64,000 bases of DNA, taken from contig JAAENN010000022.1 in assembly GCA_024224295.1 (NCBI GenBank), forward strand, positions 1 to 64,000, read 5' to 3'. Each line of letters starts with the position of its first letter. Within the stretch, counting starts at the first letter, position 1. This DNA is from Shimia sp. Lineage in GTDB: Bacteria; Pseudomonadota; Alphaproteobacteria; Rhodobacterales; Rhodobacteraceae. The notes under the pieces are model-generated. The model searched no databases. It had not been told where the DNA came from and saw only the letters and a list, made by a program, of their open reading frames with translations. Below, in pieces: positions 45,047-56,794 of the stretch. Both the position numbers and the translations under genes were made by a program.

Positions 45047-46590
45047 GCGCTTGCTCCTTCTTGTTCTTCATCGCCCACATGGGCAACTTCCATGCCGTGG
45101 GCGCCGCCCATCATCAGGCCAATTTCGTCAATCGAGAGACCGACGGCTGGGCGGATGTCAGACATGCGGCCTTCGTTTAGCGCGCCAAAGCGGTCAGAGA
45201 TTTCCATAAGTTCGTCGAGGTCTTGGGAGATGACCACAATGGCGGCTCCGCCAGCGGCGAGGTCGATCAGAGATTGCCGGATCGCAGCGGCGGCAGCGGC
45301 GTCCACGCCCCAAGTGGGCTGGTTCACCACCAGCACTTCCGGGCGTTGTAGTACCTCGCGGCCAATCACAAATTTCTGCAGGTTGCCGCCGGAAAGCGCA
45401 CGGGCCGCCACGTGGTTGCCCGGTGTGCGCACGTCAAACTCTTTGATGATCGTGTCGGCAAAGTCGGTGGTTTTTGACCAGTTAACAAAGCCGTTGCTGG
45501 TCAGCCCTTCGCGGATTGCACCGGTGAGCAGGGCGTTTTCCGTCAGGCTCAGGTCTGGCGCTGCGGCATGGCCGAGGCGTTCCTCTGGCGCGGCTAGAAT
45601 GCCCATCTCGCGCCGTGCGTTGGGGCCGAGGTTGGCCACATCTTGACCGTTAACCTTGATTGAATCCGGCCATGTCTGGGACTCACCCGACAAGGCGGCC
45701 AGCAGTTCGTCCTGACCGTTGCCTGCCACACCGCCGATGCCGAGGATCTCGCCCGCGCGCACGGTGAAGTGGATATTCTTGAGCGTGGTGCCGTAGTCGT
45801 TGGTCGGCTCAAGTGTGAGGCCGGAGACATCCAGCACAACTTCCCCCGCCTTTTCGGTGGTGCGGGTGGGGGTTTGCAGGGTGTCGCCCACCATCATTTC
45901 AGCCATGTCGCGAGCCGAGGTTTGGGCGGGCACACATTCGCCCACGTTTTTGCCAAGGCGCAGAATGGTGGCGTGGTCACAGAGCGTGCGGATTTCTTCG
46001 AGCTTGTGGGAGATGTAGAGGATGGAGGTGCCTTCCGCCTTCAGCTTGTTCAGCGTCTGGAACAGAATGTCGACTTCTTGCGGGGTCAGAACCGAGGTGG
46101 GTTCGTCCATGATCAGAAGTTTGGGATCTTGTAACAGGCAGCGGATGATCTCCACGCGCTGGCGTTCTCCGGCAGACAAATCGCCTACGGTGCGATTGGG
46201 ATCAAGCGGCAGGCCGTAAGTTTCGGAGACACGGCGGATGCGGCGGGCGAGGTCGCGCATGGCGGGCGGGTTTTCCATGCCCAAGGCCACGTTCTCCGCC
46301 ACTGAGAGCGCGTCAAACAGGGAAAAGTGTTGAAACACCATCGCCACGCCAGAGGCGCGGGCGGCTTTGGGTTCGGCCGGGGCGAAATGCTGGCCATTCC
46401 AGGTCATGGTGCCACTGTCGGGTTTCACCAGACCGTAGATCATTTTTACTAGCGTCGATTTCCCGGCGCCGTTTTCGCCAAGCAGGGCGTGCACCTCGTT
46501 GGTGCCGATGTCAAAAGAGACATCATCGTTGGCCACCACGCCGGGGTAGGTTTTGGTCAACCCCTTGATGGAGAGTAGTGGTGTGCTCAT
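45043..46590 (-). CDS. Nucleoside-type ABC transporter ATPase (double domain)
   Basis: A 515-aa protein of two fused ABC domains, as in ribose and nucleoside importers. Domain 1: Walker A GENGAGKST, signature LSAGERQRVEI, Walker B LLIMDEPTSVL. Domain 2: degenerate Walker A GGVAGNGQDELL, signature LSGGNLQKFVIGRE and VNQPTWGVD. It energises import of the BMP ligand. First gene of the operon; start ATG 46590 is chosen over an upstream ATG. Confidence 0.93.
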   Translation of the reverse strand: MSTPLLSIKGLTKTYPGVVANDDVSFDIGTNEVHALLGENGAGKSTLVKMIYGLVKPDSGTMTWNGQHFAPAEPKAARASGVAMVFQHFSLFDALSVAENVALGMENPPAMRDLARRIRRVSETYGLPLDPNRTVGDLSAGERQRVEIIRCLLQDPKLLIMDEPTSVLTPQEVDILFQTLNKLKAEGTSILYISHKLEEIRTLCDHATILRLGKNVGECVPAQTSARDMAEMMVGDTLQTPTRTTEKAGEVVLDVSGLTLEPTNDYGTTLKNIHFTVRAGEILGIGGVAGNGQDELLAALSGESQTWPDSIKVNGQDVANLGPNARREMGILAAPEERLGHAAAPDLSLTENALLTGAIREGLTSNGFVNWSKTTDFADTIIKEFDVRTPGNHVAARALSGGNLQKFVIGREVLQRPEVLVVNQPTWGVDAAAAAAIRQSLIDLAAGGAAIVVISQDLDELMEISDRFGALNEGRMSDIRPAVGLSIDEIGLMMGGAHGMEVAHVGDEEQEGASA

Positions 46591-47018
46591 ATCTGTTCCC
46601 CTGGCTGCGGGAATGGCCTTTTGCTCGTGGCGCAAATCCGCTGAATTTCTAGCGCACTCACCCTAGAAACTGGCCTGCCGTGTCTGCAAGAAAAACTTCG
46701 GTGGGCCTTTGTACTCTGGGGGCCAATGACCTGCGCAGCATCGATTGGCCTCTCCTCATATCCTTGGTTTTTAAGGGTTAGGCCAGAGTATTTTCAAAGA
46801 TTTGTAGAAAGAGTTGCAGGGCTATGCGCTAAGCCTTTGCCCAAATTTTATACAGGTTTTGAGGCGTTGTGAGAAGACGGACTGCAATTTTCAGGGGATT
46901 CTGAGGGTCGTTTTTTCTTAGTTTTGCGGTAGCTTGGAGCCTAAGACCTCACTTTGAATGCTCGATTTGCCGCGCCTTGGTTTTTGGGCGCGCATCTATT
47001 TCCATTAGGAGGTGCCAC
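46591..47018. other. Divergent intergenic region before the ABC operon and DUF3604 gene
   Basis: 428 bp without a convincing gene. It must hold promoters for both flanking units. An inverted repeat GGCCAAT (46721-46727) / ATTGGCC (46744-46750) lies about 150 bp before the ATPase start and could be an operator. AT-rich stretches near 46790-46930 fit promoter DNA. No riboswitch motif recognised. Confidence 0.5.
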
Positions 47019-48992
<1,974 letters not shown>

Positions 48993-49016
48993 CGCCTTGC
49001 GTCAGGTTAAGTGGAT

Positions 49017-49053
49017 CTCGCCCTCCTCGGCTGTATCGGGGAGGGCGAGTTTC
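49017..49053 (+). terminator. Intrinsic terminator after the DUF3604 gene
   Basis: A 10-bp perfect stem CTCGCCCTCC / GGAGGGCGAG with a 13-nt loop, followed by TTTCCTT. Lies 24 bp after the stop. Confidence 0.75.
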
Positions 49054-49054
49054 C

Positions 49055-49342
49055 TTAGAACTCAAGCCTTTTGGCACCTTTGCCGTCTAGCCTGCCGTTA
49101 AGGATCAACACATCGCCCGCGTCCACGTCCTGCAGGACCAGTTGGCTCACGCTCTGAGGGGTGGACCGCAGAGCCCGCAGTGTTGTTTCGACATGCTGTC
49201 TTGGCAGCGTTAGGCGCTTAAAGCGAAGTGCCTCCGAAGGTTGGTTGGCAGAGACGGCCATGGCCAAAGAAGGCATCGCAGAAAATACCGCCAGACCGGA
49301 AAGAACTTGGCGCCGTTCCAGCATCAGACCAGCGCGGCTCAC
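49055..49342 (-). CDS. Small exported protein (95 aa), unknown
   Basis: A 95-aa product. After a short lead it has LERRQVLSGLAVFSAMPSLAMA, a twin-arginine-like or Sec signal. The remaining 60 residues (LPRQHVETTLRALRSTPQSVSQLVL, GDVLILNGRLDG) are not recognised. The GTG start overlaps the monooxygenase stop (GTGA), so the two are translationally coupled. Confidence 0.65.
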   Translation of the reverse strand: MSRAGLMLERRQVLSGLAVFSAMPSLAMAVSANQPSEALRFKRLTLPRQHVETTLRALRSTPQSVSQLVLQDVDAGDVLILNGRLDGKGAKRLEF

Positions 49343-49629
49343 AACGCCAGCCTCGAATAGTATTTGATGGCTGGCGGTGCTTTCATGAACGCGGCCAGTT
49401 GATTGAGGACGTCATTGGCGGTGATTGCGGCAATGTAAGCCGCATGGTGATCTTGCGATTTCCACTCTTCCACGATCAGCAGGGTGTTGGTGTCTTGATC
49501 AAAGTAGAGGGTGACTCCAAGGGCGCCTTCAAATCCACGTACCGCTGGCAGTTTCTCAGACAAAAACACCTCCAAGGTATCGTATTGTCCTTCTTTGACG
49601 TGCATTTCCAATGTAACCCAAACGCTCAT
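49339..49629 (-). CDS. Antibiotic-biosynthesis monooxygenase (ABM) fold protein
   Basis: A 96-aa small dimeric alpha/beta-barrel protein of the YgiN/quinol-monooxygenase type. Motifs are VTLEMHVKEGQYDTLEVFL, GVTLYFDQDTNTLLIVEEWKSQDHHAAYIA. Such proteins oxidise quinols or polyphenols, often without cofactor. First gene of a two-gene operon, divergent from the interrupted AraC gene, which may have been its regulator. Confidence 0.85.
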   Translation of the reverse strand: MSVWVTLEMHVKEGQYDTLEVFLSEKLPAVRGFEGALGVTLYFDQDTNTLLIVEEWKSQDHHAAYIAAITANDVLNQLAAFMKAPPAIKYYSRLAL

Positions 49630-49777
49630 TTCTGTGTCCTTTCGTCGTTGGTATGGTGTCCATCATTGCGATTGGAGGGGACGTGCGCTTGCGCAATTGG
49701 ATTAGAAGTATAACAAAGCGATCAGGAAGGTTTGGCAGATTGTCGCAGTGCAGTTTGCCCCATTTCAGGAGGTGTTC

Positions 49778-50650
49778 ATGACTTCAGAAGGCCAGGTCAT
49801 GGTTTTGCCAAATGCCCTGAATGCGTTTTCGTTCAACCGTGAGATATTGAGCGGGCGGCACGGCATCATCATGCACAAAACTGTGCACGAAGATTTACGA
49901 TAGGTGGAATTTGTCTCGACGCAGTCTTTCATATGTTACCTGATCGGAGGACGAGAGCGGTTTTTCACCGAAGCTGGTGACATGATCACTTTGACAGCGG
50001 GAGATCTGATCGCGATCCCCAAACATGTGCGCATGCGTTCTGACTTTGTCTCCAACGACGGGCCGCTTCAGGCCATTCTCGTCTTTTGCAGCGATCGCTT
50101 TTTGCATGAGTTAGTGCAGGTCAAAACCTCCAAGCCGATCTGCGAGAGAGCCGATGCAAAGCGCGTGGCGTCGCATCCAAGCTTGACGTCGTTTATGAAG
50201 AATATGGTGGATATCTATGGGTCGTTAAGCGTCAACGAGGCGCTGGTGCACAGCAAAATGTCCGAATTGATCTATTTGGTCGATGCATTGGATGGCGGTG
50301 AATTGCTGCCGTCTTTGTATGCTCCTGAGCCGCCCAGAGCCAATGGATTGCGACATCTGGTGGAGCGCCATGCGATACAAGGCCTGTCCAGCACAGAAAT
50401 GGCGGCTCTCACTGGGCGGTCGTTGGCGTGTTTCAATCGGGATTTTCGACGGGTTTTTGGCACGTCGTACAGGCAATGGCAAATCGACCGCCGAATAGAG
50501 GCCACACGCGAGTTGCTTGTGCACACAGACCAAAGCATCACGCAAATTGCTCTGGAAAACGGTTATGACAGCGTGTCCTATTTTATTGAGCAGTTTCAAA
50601 AAGTCGAGGGTGTGTCGCCGCTTCGATATCGCAAGGCGCTGCGATCTTGA
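49778..50650 (+). pseudogene. AraC-family regulator interrupted by an in-frame TAG
   Basis: An ideal AGGAGGT with a 4-nt spacer precedes ATG 49778. The frame reads 41 codons (MTSEGQVMVLPNALNAFSFN to HEDLR), meets TAG at 49901-49903, and continues in the same frame as VEFVSTQSFICYLIGG to a normal AraC C-terminus (ITQIALENGYDSVSYFIEQFQKVEGVSPLRYRK). Restart at GTG 49904 would give 248 aa but has no Shine-Dalgarno. The rest of the gene is undamaged, so the mutation looks recent, or is a sequencing error or readthrough. Confidence 0.8.
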
Positions 50651-50660
50651 ACGGCTCTTA

Positions 50661-51437
50661 TTAAGGGATCAACGTCTTCGCATCCTTGCTGAGTGCGCGG
50701 GCCGCGTTCGCCAAGAGTACCGTGTCGATACCAACAGCAACAAAGGTCGCGCCGAGGTCGAGGTAGGTTTTTGCTTGCTCCAATGATAGGGTGATGATCC
50801 CTGGCGCTTTGCCGGCTGCGGCAATGCGAGTGATCGCATCTGCTATCACGGCTTGCACTTCTGGCGCATTGGGATTTTCAGGAAAACCCATATCGGCAGA
50901 GAGGTCTGCAGGGCCAATGAAGACGCCATCCACGCCGTCTACGGCCAAGATGTCGCCAAGGTTCTCAATGGCGGTCCGGGTTTCAGCCTGTACCAACACG
51001 CAGATTTGCGCGTTTGCGGTGGTGCCGTAGTCCGGTATGGCGCCAAATTGGGTGACGCGCGCGCCGTATCCGCCCATGCCGCGCACACCGTCGGGCGCAT
51101 AGCGGCAGGCGCGCACAATGGCCTCGGCTTGTGCACCGGTGTCGACCATCGGTACCAAAACAGATTGCGCACCAGCATCCAAAACTTGTTTCAACACCCA
51201 ATCTTCGCCGATGGGCACGCGCACCACGGCGTGGCTGTTGCTTTGATCGACCACACGCACCTGGTCTGTGATTGAGCGGATGTCGTTGGGGCCGTGTTCG
51301 CCGTCCACTAGAAGCCATTTAAAACCTGCGGTGCTCATCAACTCGGCTCCGATGGTTTCGCCAAAACACATCCAGCAGCCGATCTGCGGCTGTTTGTTGG
51401 CAAGGGCGGCTTTGAAAGGATTGTGAGGCGCTGGCAT
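50661..51437 (-). CDS. HpcH/HpaI-family aldolase
   Basis: A 258-aa class II aldolase of the 2-keto-3-deoxy-glucarate/4-hydroxy-2-oxoheptanedioate type, which splits 4-hydroxy-2-oxo acids to pyruvate and an aldehyde. Motifs are LLVDGEHGPND, VRVPIGEDWVLKQVLDAGAQSVLVPMV, ENLGDIL and DGVFIGPADLSADMG, holding the metal Glu and Asp. Substrate uncertain. Single gene, convergent with the AraC gene. Confidence 0.88.
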   Translation of the reverse strand: MPAPHNPFKAALANKQPQIGCWMCFGETIGAELMSTAGFKWLLVDGEHGPNDIRSITDQVRVVDQSNSHAVVRVPIGEDWVLKQVLDAGAQSVLVPMVDTGAQAEAIVRACRYAPDGVRGMGGYGARVTQFGAIPDYGTTANAQICVLVQAETRTAIENLGDILAVDGVDGVFIGPADLSADMGFPENPNAPEVQAVIADAITRIAAAGKAPGIITLSLEQAKTYLDLGATFVAVGIDTVLLANAARALSKDAKTLIP

Positions 51438-51525
51438 GTGGGGCTCCGGTCAGAACTTTGCGTGTTAAGCAAATTGACGGCATTCCATCACAACTGTCCA
51501 GCGTTAGGTTGCTGCCCGGAAAACG

Positions 51526-51553
51526 AGAAAGGCCGACCCGAAGGTCGACCTCT
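51526..51553 (-). terminator. Intrinsic terminator of the RTX-Hint gene
   Basis: On the minus strand AGGTCGACC / GGTCGGCCT closes on a TTCG tetraloop, with one U-G pair, then TTTCTCGTTTT. It lies 28 bp after the stop. Confidence 0.8.
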
Positions 51554-51580
51554 CCCATAGCGAACTTGTGACTGAGGGGC

Positions 51581-54500
51581 TTAGCTCAGCAGTTTGGCCT
51601 CGTGACGCTTCAGCGACAGGCGGGCGGCGGTGTAACCGGCCAGACCTTCACGCTGCTGCAGCTCCGGGAACAGGGCGTAGATTTCGTCACGCTGCTCTTT
51701 GCCGATGCCGTTCATGGAGTATTCACCCGGCTGGAAGCTTTCGCTCCATGCGCCGTCTGCGAGGACCACTTCATGGTTGTCACAGAGGAAGTGGATGTAG
51801 TCTACGCCAACCACGTCGATCTGCTCCACACCATCAAGGTGGGTCAGGTGCTTGGCTGCGACCAGAACTTCGCGCTCTTCAAAAAGCAGTTCGGCTTGCT
51901 CAGACACCAGCAGCATGCGGTGGGATGGGGAGACCATCATATCGTGCTCTGGCTGGTTTGGACCCAATGCACCTTGTTTGATCAGGATCGGACGCAGTTC
52001 AGGACGCACCATCAGGTCACGGCCAGACACATGCTTGCGGCCTGCCCAACGGATGGTCTGCAAACCATTGTCGCGGGTCACAACCTGATCGCCTTCTCGC
52101 AGATTCTCTACCGACACTTCGCCCATTGGGGTCAGGATGCGGGTGCTCGGTGTAAAGCAGGGAATGATTTCAATATTCTCGAAACGCATCCGACCTATAA
52201 CTACAGCTTCATCACCTGAGCTATCCAAAAACTCGACAGTGCCATCTCTGCCATTTCCATCACTGTCGGCCACTAAGTCTGTTAGGCGCCAGTCTACCCC
52301 TTGTTCCCCGAATAGCGAAAGTTCATCCTGATCGACGCCACCGTCTCCGCCGAAGATTTCGTCTCCGATGCCCTCCGATGCTCGATCTATGAAGAACTCG
52401 TCCTCATCATCGCCGCCAAACAACACATCTGTACCCAGGCCACCAGTGATTTCGTCAGCACCTTCGCCACCGATGATAGTGTCGTTTCCTTCCTCACCGT
52501 AGATAGTGTCGCTTCCAGCGCCGCCATCGATTGAGTCGTCTCCGGGTTCTAATGCAAGAGCATCATCAAAATCGTCTGGTCGCTCTGCCAAATCTCCCGT
52601 AATGAGATCAATTGTTTCCTCACCGAAGATTTCGTCATTTCCGTCTCCACCAATGATTGTATCGCCGCCTATACCGCCGCCAATCAGGTCGTCGTCGTCA
52701 CCGCCGTCGATTAAATCGTCGCCTGAATCACCGTTAAGCGTATCATTGCCAGCTCCACCAAGAATCGTATCAGGTGTTTGCCCAACCGATGCCAGTCCTA
52801 CGATGCCGGGCGTACCACCAGTAATAGCATCATTCCCCTCACCGCCATCTAGAGTGTCCTCGCCCGCACCCCCGATAATGAGATCGTCTCCAGCTTCGCC
52901 AAGAACGTTGTCATTGCCAGCACCCGAGTCAACGGTATCGTCGCCTGCGCCTGCTTCAAAAGCGTCATCCCCCGCATCACCAATTAAGCTATCGTTGCCC
53001 TCTCCGGCAATGACGAGGTTGTCACCAAGGCCGGCATCCACATAGTTGTTGCCTGCGCCCGTGGTGATTTCGTCATCACCCAGGCCGCCAATGATGCTGT
53101 CGTTGCCGTCTCCGCCGCTGATGGTGTCGCCACCCAAGCCGCCATCAATTGTGTCGTCACCCTCGCCTCCTGCGATGATGTCGTTACCGAGGTTGCCGCT
53201 AAATGAGTCGTTACCGACTCCGCCGTACATGAGATCGGACTGGATTCCCCCTACAAAAGTGTCGTCGCCTTCGCCGCCGAACATGCGCGAAACACCGGCA
53301 ATGTTGGTCATGAGGTCGTTGCCAGCGCCCCCGATGAGGTCATCGCGGCCAAAACCACCCTCAAGAACATCATCACCTTCGCCACCGAAGATAACATCGT
53401 CGCCAACCCCACCAATAACGGTGTCGTCGCCACCGCCGGCAAGAATGGCGTCATCTTGGCTGTTGGTGAAGGGGCCACCGGGCGACTCTACGAAGCTGTT
53501 AGGTGTTTCGGAGAACAGGTCTGTTCTCGTGATGTTGTCAAACCCATCGAAGTTGTCGACCAAGTCACCTTCGGGGTCCCCGATGTAGGAACCGTCGATC
53601 AATTCGCCGGAGGCAGTGCCTTCAACAACGCCGTCGCCTGACAGTTCGCGAATGACAACGGTTTCAATTTCCGAGAATATCAGAGTTTCGCCAGTCCGGT
53701 TGCCTCCGCCGTCGAGATAGAAGATCGTGCCAGCTTCGGACGCAGGATCCCCGCCGACGTACTCGATTTCAGCAGGGCCGTTGATGATTAACGTATCTTC
53801 GTCAACGCCGCCTTCACCCCCGATGATTTCGTCCCCGGCCGCACCGTAGAAGGTGTCACGGTCACCACCACCGAGCATTGTATCGCCGCCAGCAGAAACC
53901 AAACGGTCGTCACCGGCGCCGCCTTCGGCGTAGTCACTGCCGCCGCCTGCGAAGATGGTGTCATCACCGTCGCCTGCAAATAGGCGGTCATCGCCCGCAC
54001 CGCCGACCAGAATGTCATTGCCTTCACCGCCAGAGACAGTGTCATCGCCGTCATTGCCGAGCAGTGTGTCGTTGCCTGCGTCACCGGAAACTTCGTCGTT
54101 TCCGGTAAAGGCGTCGATGTAGTCGTCACCTTCATTGCCAGAAGCGGTATCGTCGCCGCTGCCTGTTGCAATGAAGTCGTCGCCATCGTCGCCACCAGCG
54201 AGGTCATTTCCATCGCCACCGAAAATGGTGTCGTTGCCGTCGCCGCCACGCAGGTAGTCGTCATCTTCCCGACCGTCGAGGTAGTCGTCACCATCTTGGC
54301 CAAAAAGGGTGTCTGAGCCAAAGCTACTGTCGACAATGTCGTCGCCGTCACCGGCAAAAACGAGGTCGTCATCCAGGGCGGCAATGACTGTGTCATCGCC
54401 TTCGCCAGCGATAATAATGTCGTCGTTGCCTTCTTGGCCTGGCAGGATGGCGTCGTCGTTGTCGACAAAATCGCCATTCGGGTCGCCGTCGTAGTTGATG

Positions 54501-55858
54501 TCGATCACATCGCCGTCCGAGGTGCCCTGTACGATGCCGTCTGGCGCAACTTGCTCATCAAATAGGATGTTTTCGACCTCGGTGAAGGCAATTGCTTCGC
54601 CAGTATCCCCAATAACGACAACACCTTCTTCGCTTTCGGGATCGGTGTAGACGATTGAAATCGGACCCAAACCCCGAAGGTCGAGCGTGTCATCATCATC
54701 ACCGCCTTCTCCACCATAGACAAAATCAAGATGGGTCGCGCCTTGGATGCTGTCGGTATCGTCGCCACCCATAAGAGTGTCCATGCCTTCTCCGCCGGTC
54801 AGGAGATCGTCGCCATCCTGTCCATAGATCAGATCTGCACCTGCGCCGCCGGTGAGAACATCGTCGCCGTCTACTTCGATCACGCCTTCGCCGCCTTCGA
54901 AGAAAACGTCGGAAACGGTCACGTCTGCCGGTTCTTCGCCGAGGTTTACCAGGCGAATTTCCAGGTCGGAAACAGGGCCTGGAATGCTGACCAGAACCGA
55001 GTTCGTTGCGGTTGTGGAATCGCCCGGATTGGTGCCGTCAGAAATCGCAGCTTCGTTGCCAGGCAGTCCGTCAATATCCACCAGATGCAGGTTGGTTAGG
55101 TCTTCAGCTGTAAAGTTGACTTCAACCAGGTTGCCCTGCGCGTCATAAGCCAAAACTTTGACAACAGAATTTTCGTCGATGTCGTTGATGCGGAACTGAA
55201 CGTTTTCAACAGGTTCAGAGAAGGCGAGCGTTTGAGAAGCCGTGGCATTTTCGCCGCTGCCTGTTGTGGCACGCACTGCGCTGTTCGCATCGCCGGTCTC
55301 GTCACCGGTATCGATGCCATCAATAACCTGAGTATCGGTTTCGAAGGTGTTGGAGCTGCCGGCGTCCGAGGTGGACGTGTAAGTTACCTGAACGGATCCA
55401 GTGTCTTGCAAGAATGGCGCCGTCAGCGGATCGCCATCGGATGGCGTGCCAACCTCGCTCCAATTAAAGCTTTGGATGCCGCCAGGTGTTGGTGTGGGCG
55501 TCGAGCCAGGCTCGTAGCCGCCATAGATGGTGTCGTTGCCGTCCATGCCATCGATGGTGTCGCTGCCACCTTCGCCAGCAAGCACGTCGTCACCGGGTTC
55601 GTCGGTGCCGTCTTGTGTGCCGACTTCGTCGCCAAAGACTTCGTCATCACCGGCGCCCGCGTGAACGGTATCATCGCCGTTGCCTGCGAAGATTGTGTCG
55701 TTTCCTGCACCAGCAACAATGTCATCGTTGCCGTCTTGGGCACTGATGACGTTACCGCTGTTGTCAATTGTATCGCCGTCCGAATCAACGAAGCCTACGG
55801 ACATATCGTCGTCAGATTGCGTTCCGTCTACAATTCCCGGACCGTTTGGATCAGCCAT
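51581..55858 (-). CDS. Large RTX calcium-binding protein with C-terminal Hint domain
   Basis: A 1425-aa acidic protein. Most of it is many GGxGxDxxx nonapeptides (GGDGNDTIFGGDGNDL, GGEGDDTIDGGLGGDT) that bind calcium in beta-rolls, with non-repeat inserts at about residues 130-330, 390-470, 690-790 and 1110-1220. The last 192 residues are a Hint domain starting at Cys1234 (CFTPSTRILTPMGEVSVENLREGDQVVTRDNGLQTIRWAG) with the His motif SPSHRM. There is no N-terminal signal, so a type I secretion route is likely, but no HlyBD genes are in the window. Hint domains can self-cleave; here activity is untested. Start ATG 55858. Confidence 0.92.
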   Translation of the reverse strand: MADPNGPGIVDGTQSDDDMSVGFVDSDGDTIDNSGNVISAQDGNDDIVAGAGNDTIFAGNGDDTVHAGAGDDEVFGDEVGTQDGTDEPGDDVLAGEGGSDTIDGMDGNDTIYGGYEPGSTPTPTPGGIQSFNWSEVGTPSDGDPLTAPFLQDTGSVQVTYTSTSDAGSSNTFETDTQVIDGIDTGDETGDANSAVRATTGSGENATASQTLAFSEPVENVQFRINDIDENSVVKVLAYDAQGNLVEVNFTAEDLTNLHLVDIDGLPGNEAAISDGTNPGDSTTATNSVLVSIPGPVSDLEIRLVNLGEEPADVTVSDVFFEGGEGVIEVDGDDVLTGGAGADLIYGQDGDDLLTGGEGMDTLMGGDDTDSIQGATHLDFVYGGEGGDDDDTLDLRGLGPISIVYTDPESEEGVVVIGDTGEAIAFTEVENILFDEQVAPDGIVQGTSDGDVIDINYDGDPNGDFVDNDDAILPGQEGNDDIIIAGEGDDTVIAALDDDLVFAGDGDDIVDSSFGSDTLFGQDGDDYLDGREDDDYLRGGDGNDTIFGGDGNDLAGGDDGDDFIATGSGDDTASGNEGDDYIDAFTGNDEVSGDAGNDTLLGNDGDDTVSGGEGNDILVGGAGDDRLFAGDGDDTIFAGGGSDYAEGGAGDDRLVSAGGDTMLGGGDRDTFYGAAGDEIIGGEGGVDEDTLIINGPAEIEYVGGDPASEAGTIFYLDGGGNRTGETLIFSEIETVVIRELSGDGVVEGTASGELIDGSYIGDPEGDLVDNFDGFDNITRTDLFSETPNSFVESPGGPFTNSQDDAILAGGGDDTVIGGVGDDVIFGGEGDDVLEGGFGRDDLIGGAGNDLMTNIAGVSRMFGGEGDDTFVGGIQSDLMYGGVGNDSFSGNLGNDIIAGGEGDDTIDGGLGGDTISGGDGNDSIIGGLGDDEITTGAGNNYVDAGLGDNLVIAGEGNDSLIGDAGDDAFEAGAGDDTVDSGAGNDNVLGEAGDDLIIGGAGEDTLDGGEGNDAITGGTPGIVGLASVGQTPDTILGGAGNDTLNGDSGDDLIDGGDDDDLIGGGIGGDTIIGGDGNDEIFGEETIDLITGDLAERPDDFDDALALEPGDDSIDGGAGSDTIYGEEGNDTIIGGEGADEITGGLGTDVLFGGDDEDEFFIDRASEGIGDEIFGGDGGVDQDELSLFGEQGVDWRLTDLVADSDGNGRDGTVEFLDSSGDEAVVIGRMRFENIEIIPCFTPSTRILTPMGEVSVENLREGDQVVTRDNGLQTIRWAGRKHVSGRDLMVRPELRPILIKQGALGPNQPEHDMMVSPSHRMLLVSEQAELLFEEREVLVAAKHLTHLDGVEQIDVVGVDYIHFLCDNHEVVLADGAWSESFQPGEYSMNGIGKEQRDEIYALFPELQQREGLAGYTAARLSLKRHEAKLLS

Positions 55859-56632
55859 GGTACCCTCTTTTCCACCGCGCACGACGCGCTGTTCGCCAGA
55901 GGGCAGCTAGCACCTAACAGAAAAGATGCCTCTGCGCCGTTTGGCGTGAGTTGCGCGACATCGCTAGATGCCCTTTTACGTATCGTTTGGCTGCCCCAAG
56001 CCAGAACTCGTCCCCCAGTTGGACTTGCCTCAAATATGATGCAATCGAGGCGAGGAAGAAACAAAAACCTGCAAAATTTGACGAAAAGCAGCGCAAATGA
56101 GACTCTTTTAAGTCTTAATTTTTGGTTAATGCCTGTTGGGGTCCGGTGGCTATTGTTTCCGAATTTGGGCGCAATTGGGGCGTAGAGTGTGGTGCTTTCT
56201 TGCCAAACGTCGTCTCAATTATGCCCTTTTTGCTTTGGTTTTCCTCGGTGGCATCTCAGCGGCGGTGTTGTCGTTTCCAGATGTGAACCAATGGCAGGGT
56301 TAACCTAGGGGAATGTGTTGTGGTCTAGGTGCCACATTCAGGGGGAGAGTATTGTCCTCAGTTTGGCGACAAGCGTTGATTTTTGGGTTCATTGACCGCT
56401 GATCGCAAACGGTACGCTTCGAATCGCGCTGGCGAATTCTGCGAAAATGAAAATTTGTGGGGGCGACAGTGCTGATTCTGGCTGTGTGCGAATCTACATG
56501 CTCTTGAGCGTGAGTTTATGGCGCGCCCGCATCTCGGAGGCACAAAGGGCTCAGGTCAAAACGACAGGAATCGCTGTCACTCGGCAAAGCTTTTTAGCTC
56601 TGCAGACTAAGTTTATTTTGGAGATTTTTTGA
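55859..56632. other. Long intergenic region upstream of the RTX gene
   Basis: About 770 bp without a supportable gene. The frames on either strand are short, lack ribosome sites and look random. It contains AT-rich stretches and an inverted repeat GAATGTG (56311-56317) / CACATTC (56333-56339). It should hold the RTX promoter; a non-coding RNA is possible but not shown. Confidence 0.5.
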
Positions 56633-56707
56633 TGGTGCTGTGAGGGAGGATTGAACTCCCGACCTCACCCTTACCAAGGGTGCGCTCTACCACTGAGCTA
56701 CCACAGC
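56633..56707 (-). tRNA. tRNA-Thr (anticodon GGT)
   Basis: A 75-nt cloverleaf on the minus strand with encoded CCA. Acceptor GCTGTGG pairs with TCACAGC (one G-U), D-arm GCTC/GAGC, anticodon stem CACCC/GGGTG with loop TTGGTAA (anticodon GGT), T-arm GGGAG/CTCCC with TTCAATC loop. It reads ACC and ACT threonine codons. Confidence 0.96.
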
Positions 56708-56794
56708 ATTACCGTGGCGCGGTGTTTAGGACCAAACTTCGACATGTGCAAGCGCAATCTGGACCCTTTTTTGCAGCTCATGTAAAGAAACTGC

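Noticed and set aside
52506-53588. Low-complexity Ser/Pro-rich plus-strand ORFs inside the RTX gene
   Set aside because: They are the antisense of Asp/Gly repeats and have no independent support.
51581-55858. Repeats of the RTX gene as a CRISPR array or tandem DNA repeat
   Set aside because: The repeat is an imperfect 27-bp coding repeat encoding GGxGxDxxx; there are no spacers or cas genes.
56447-56632. 61-codon plus-strand ORF in the long intergenic region
   Set aside because: No ribosome site, no recognisable composition, runs toward the tRNA; not supported.
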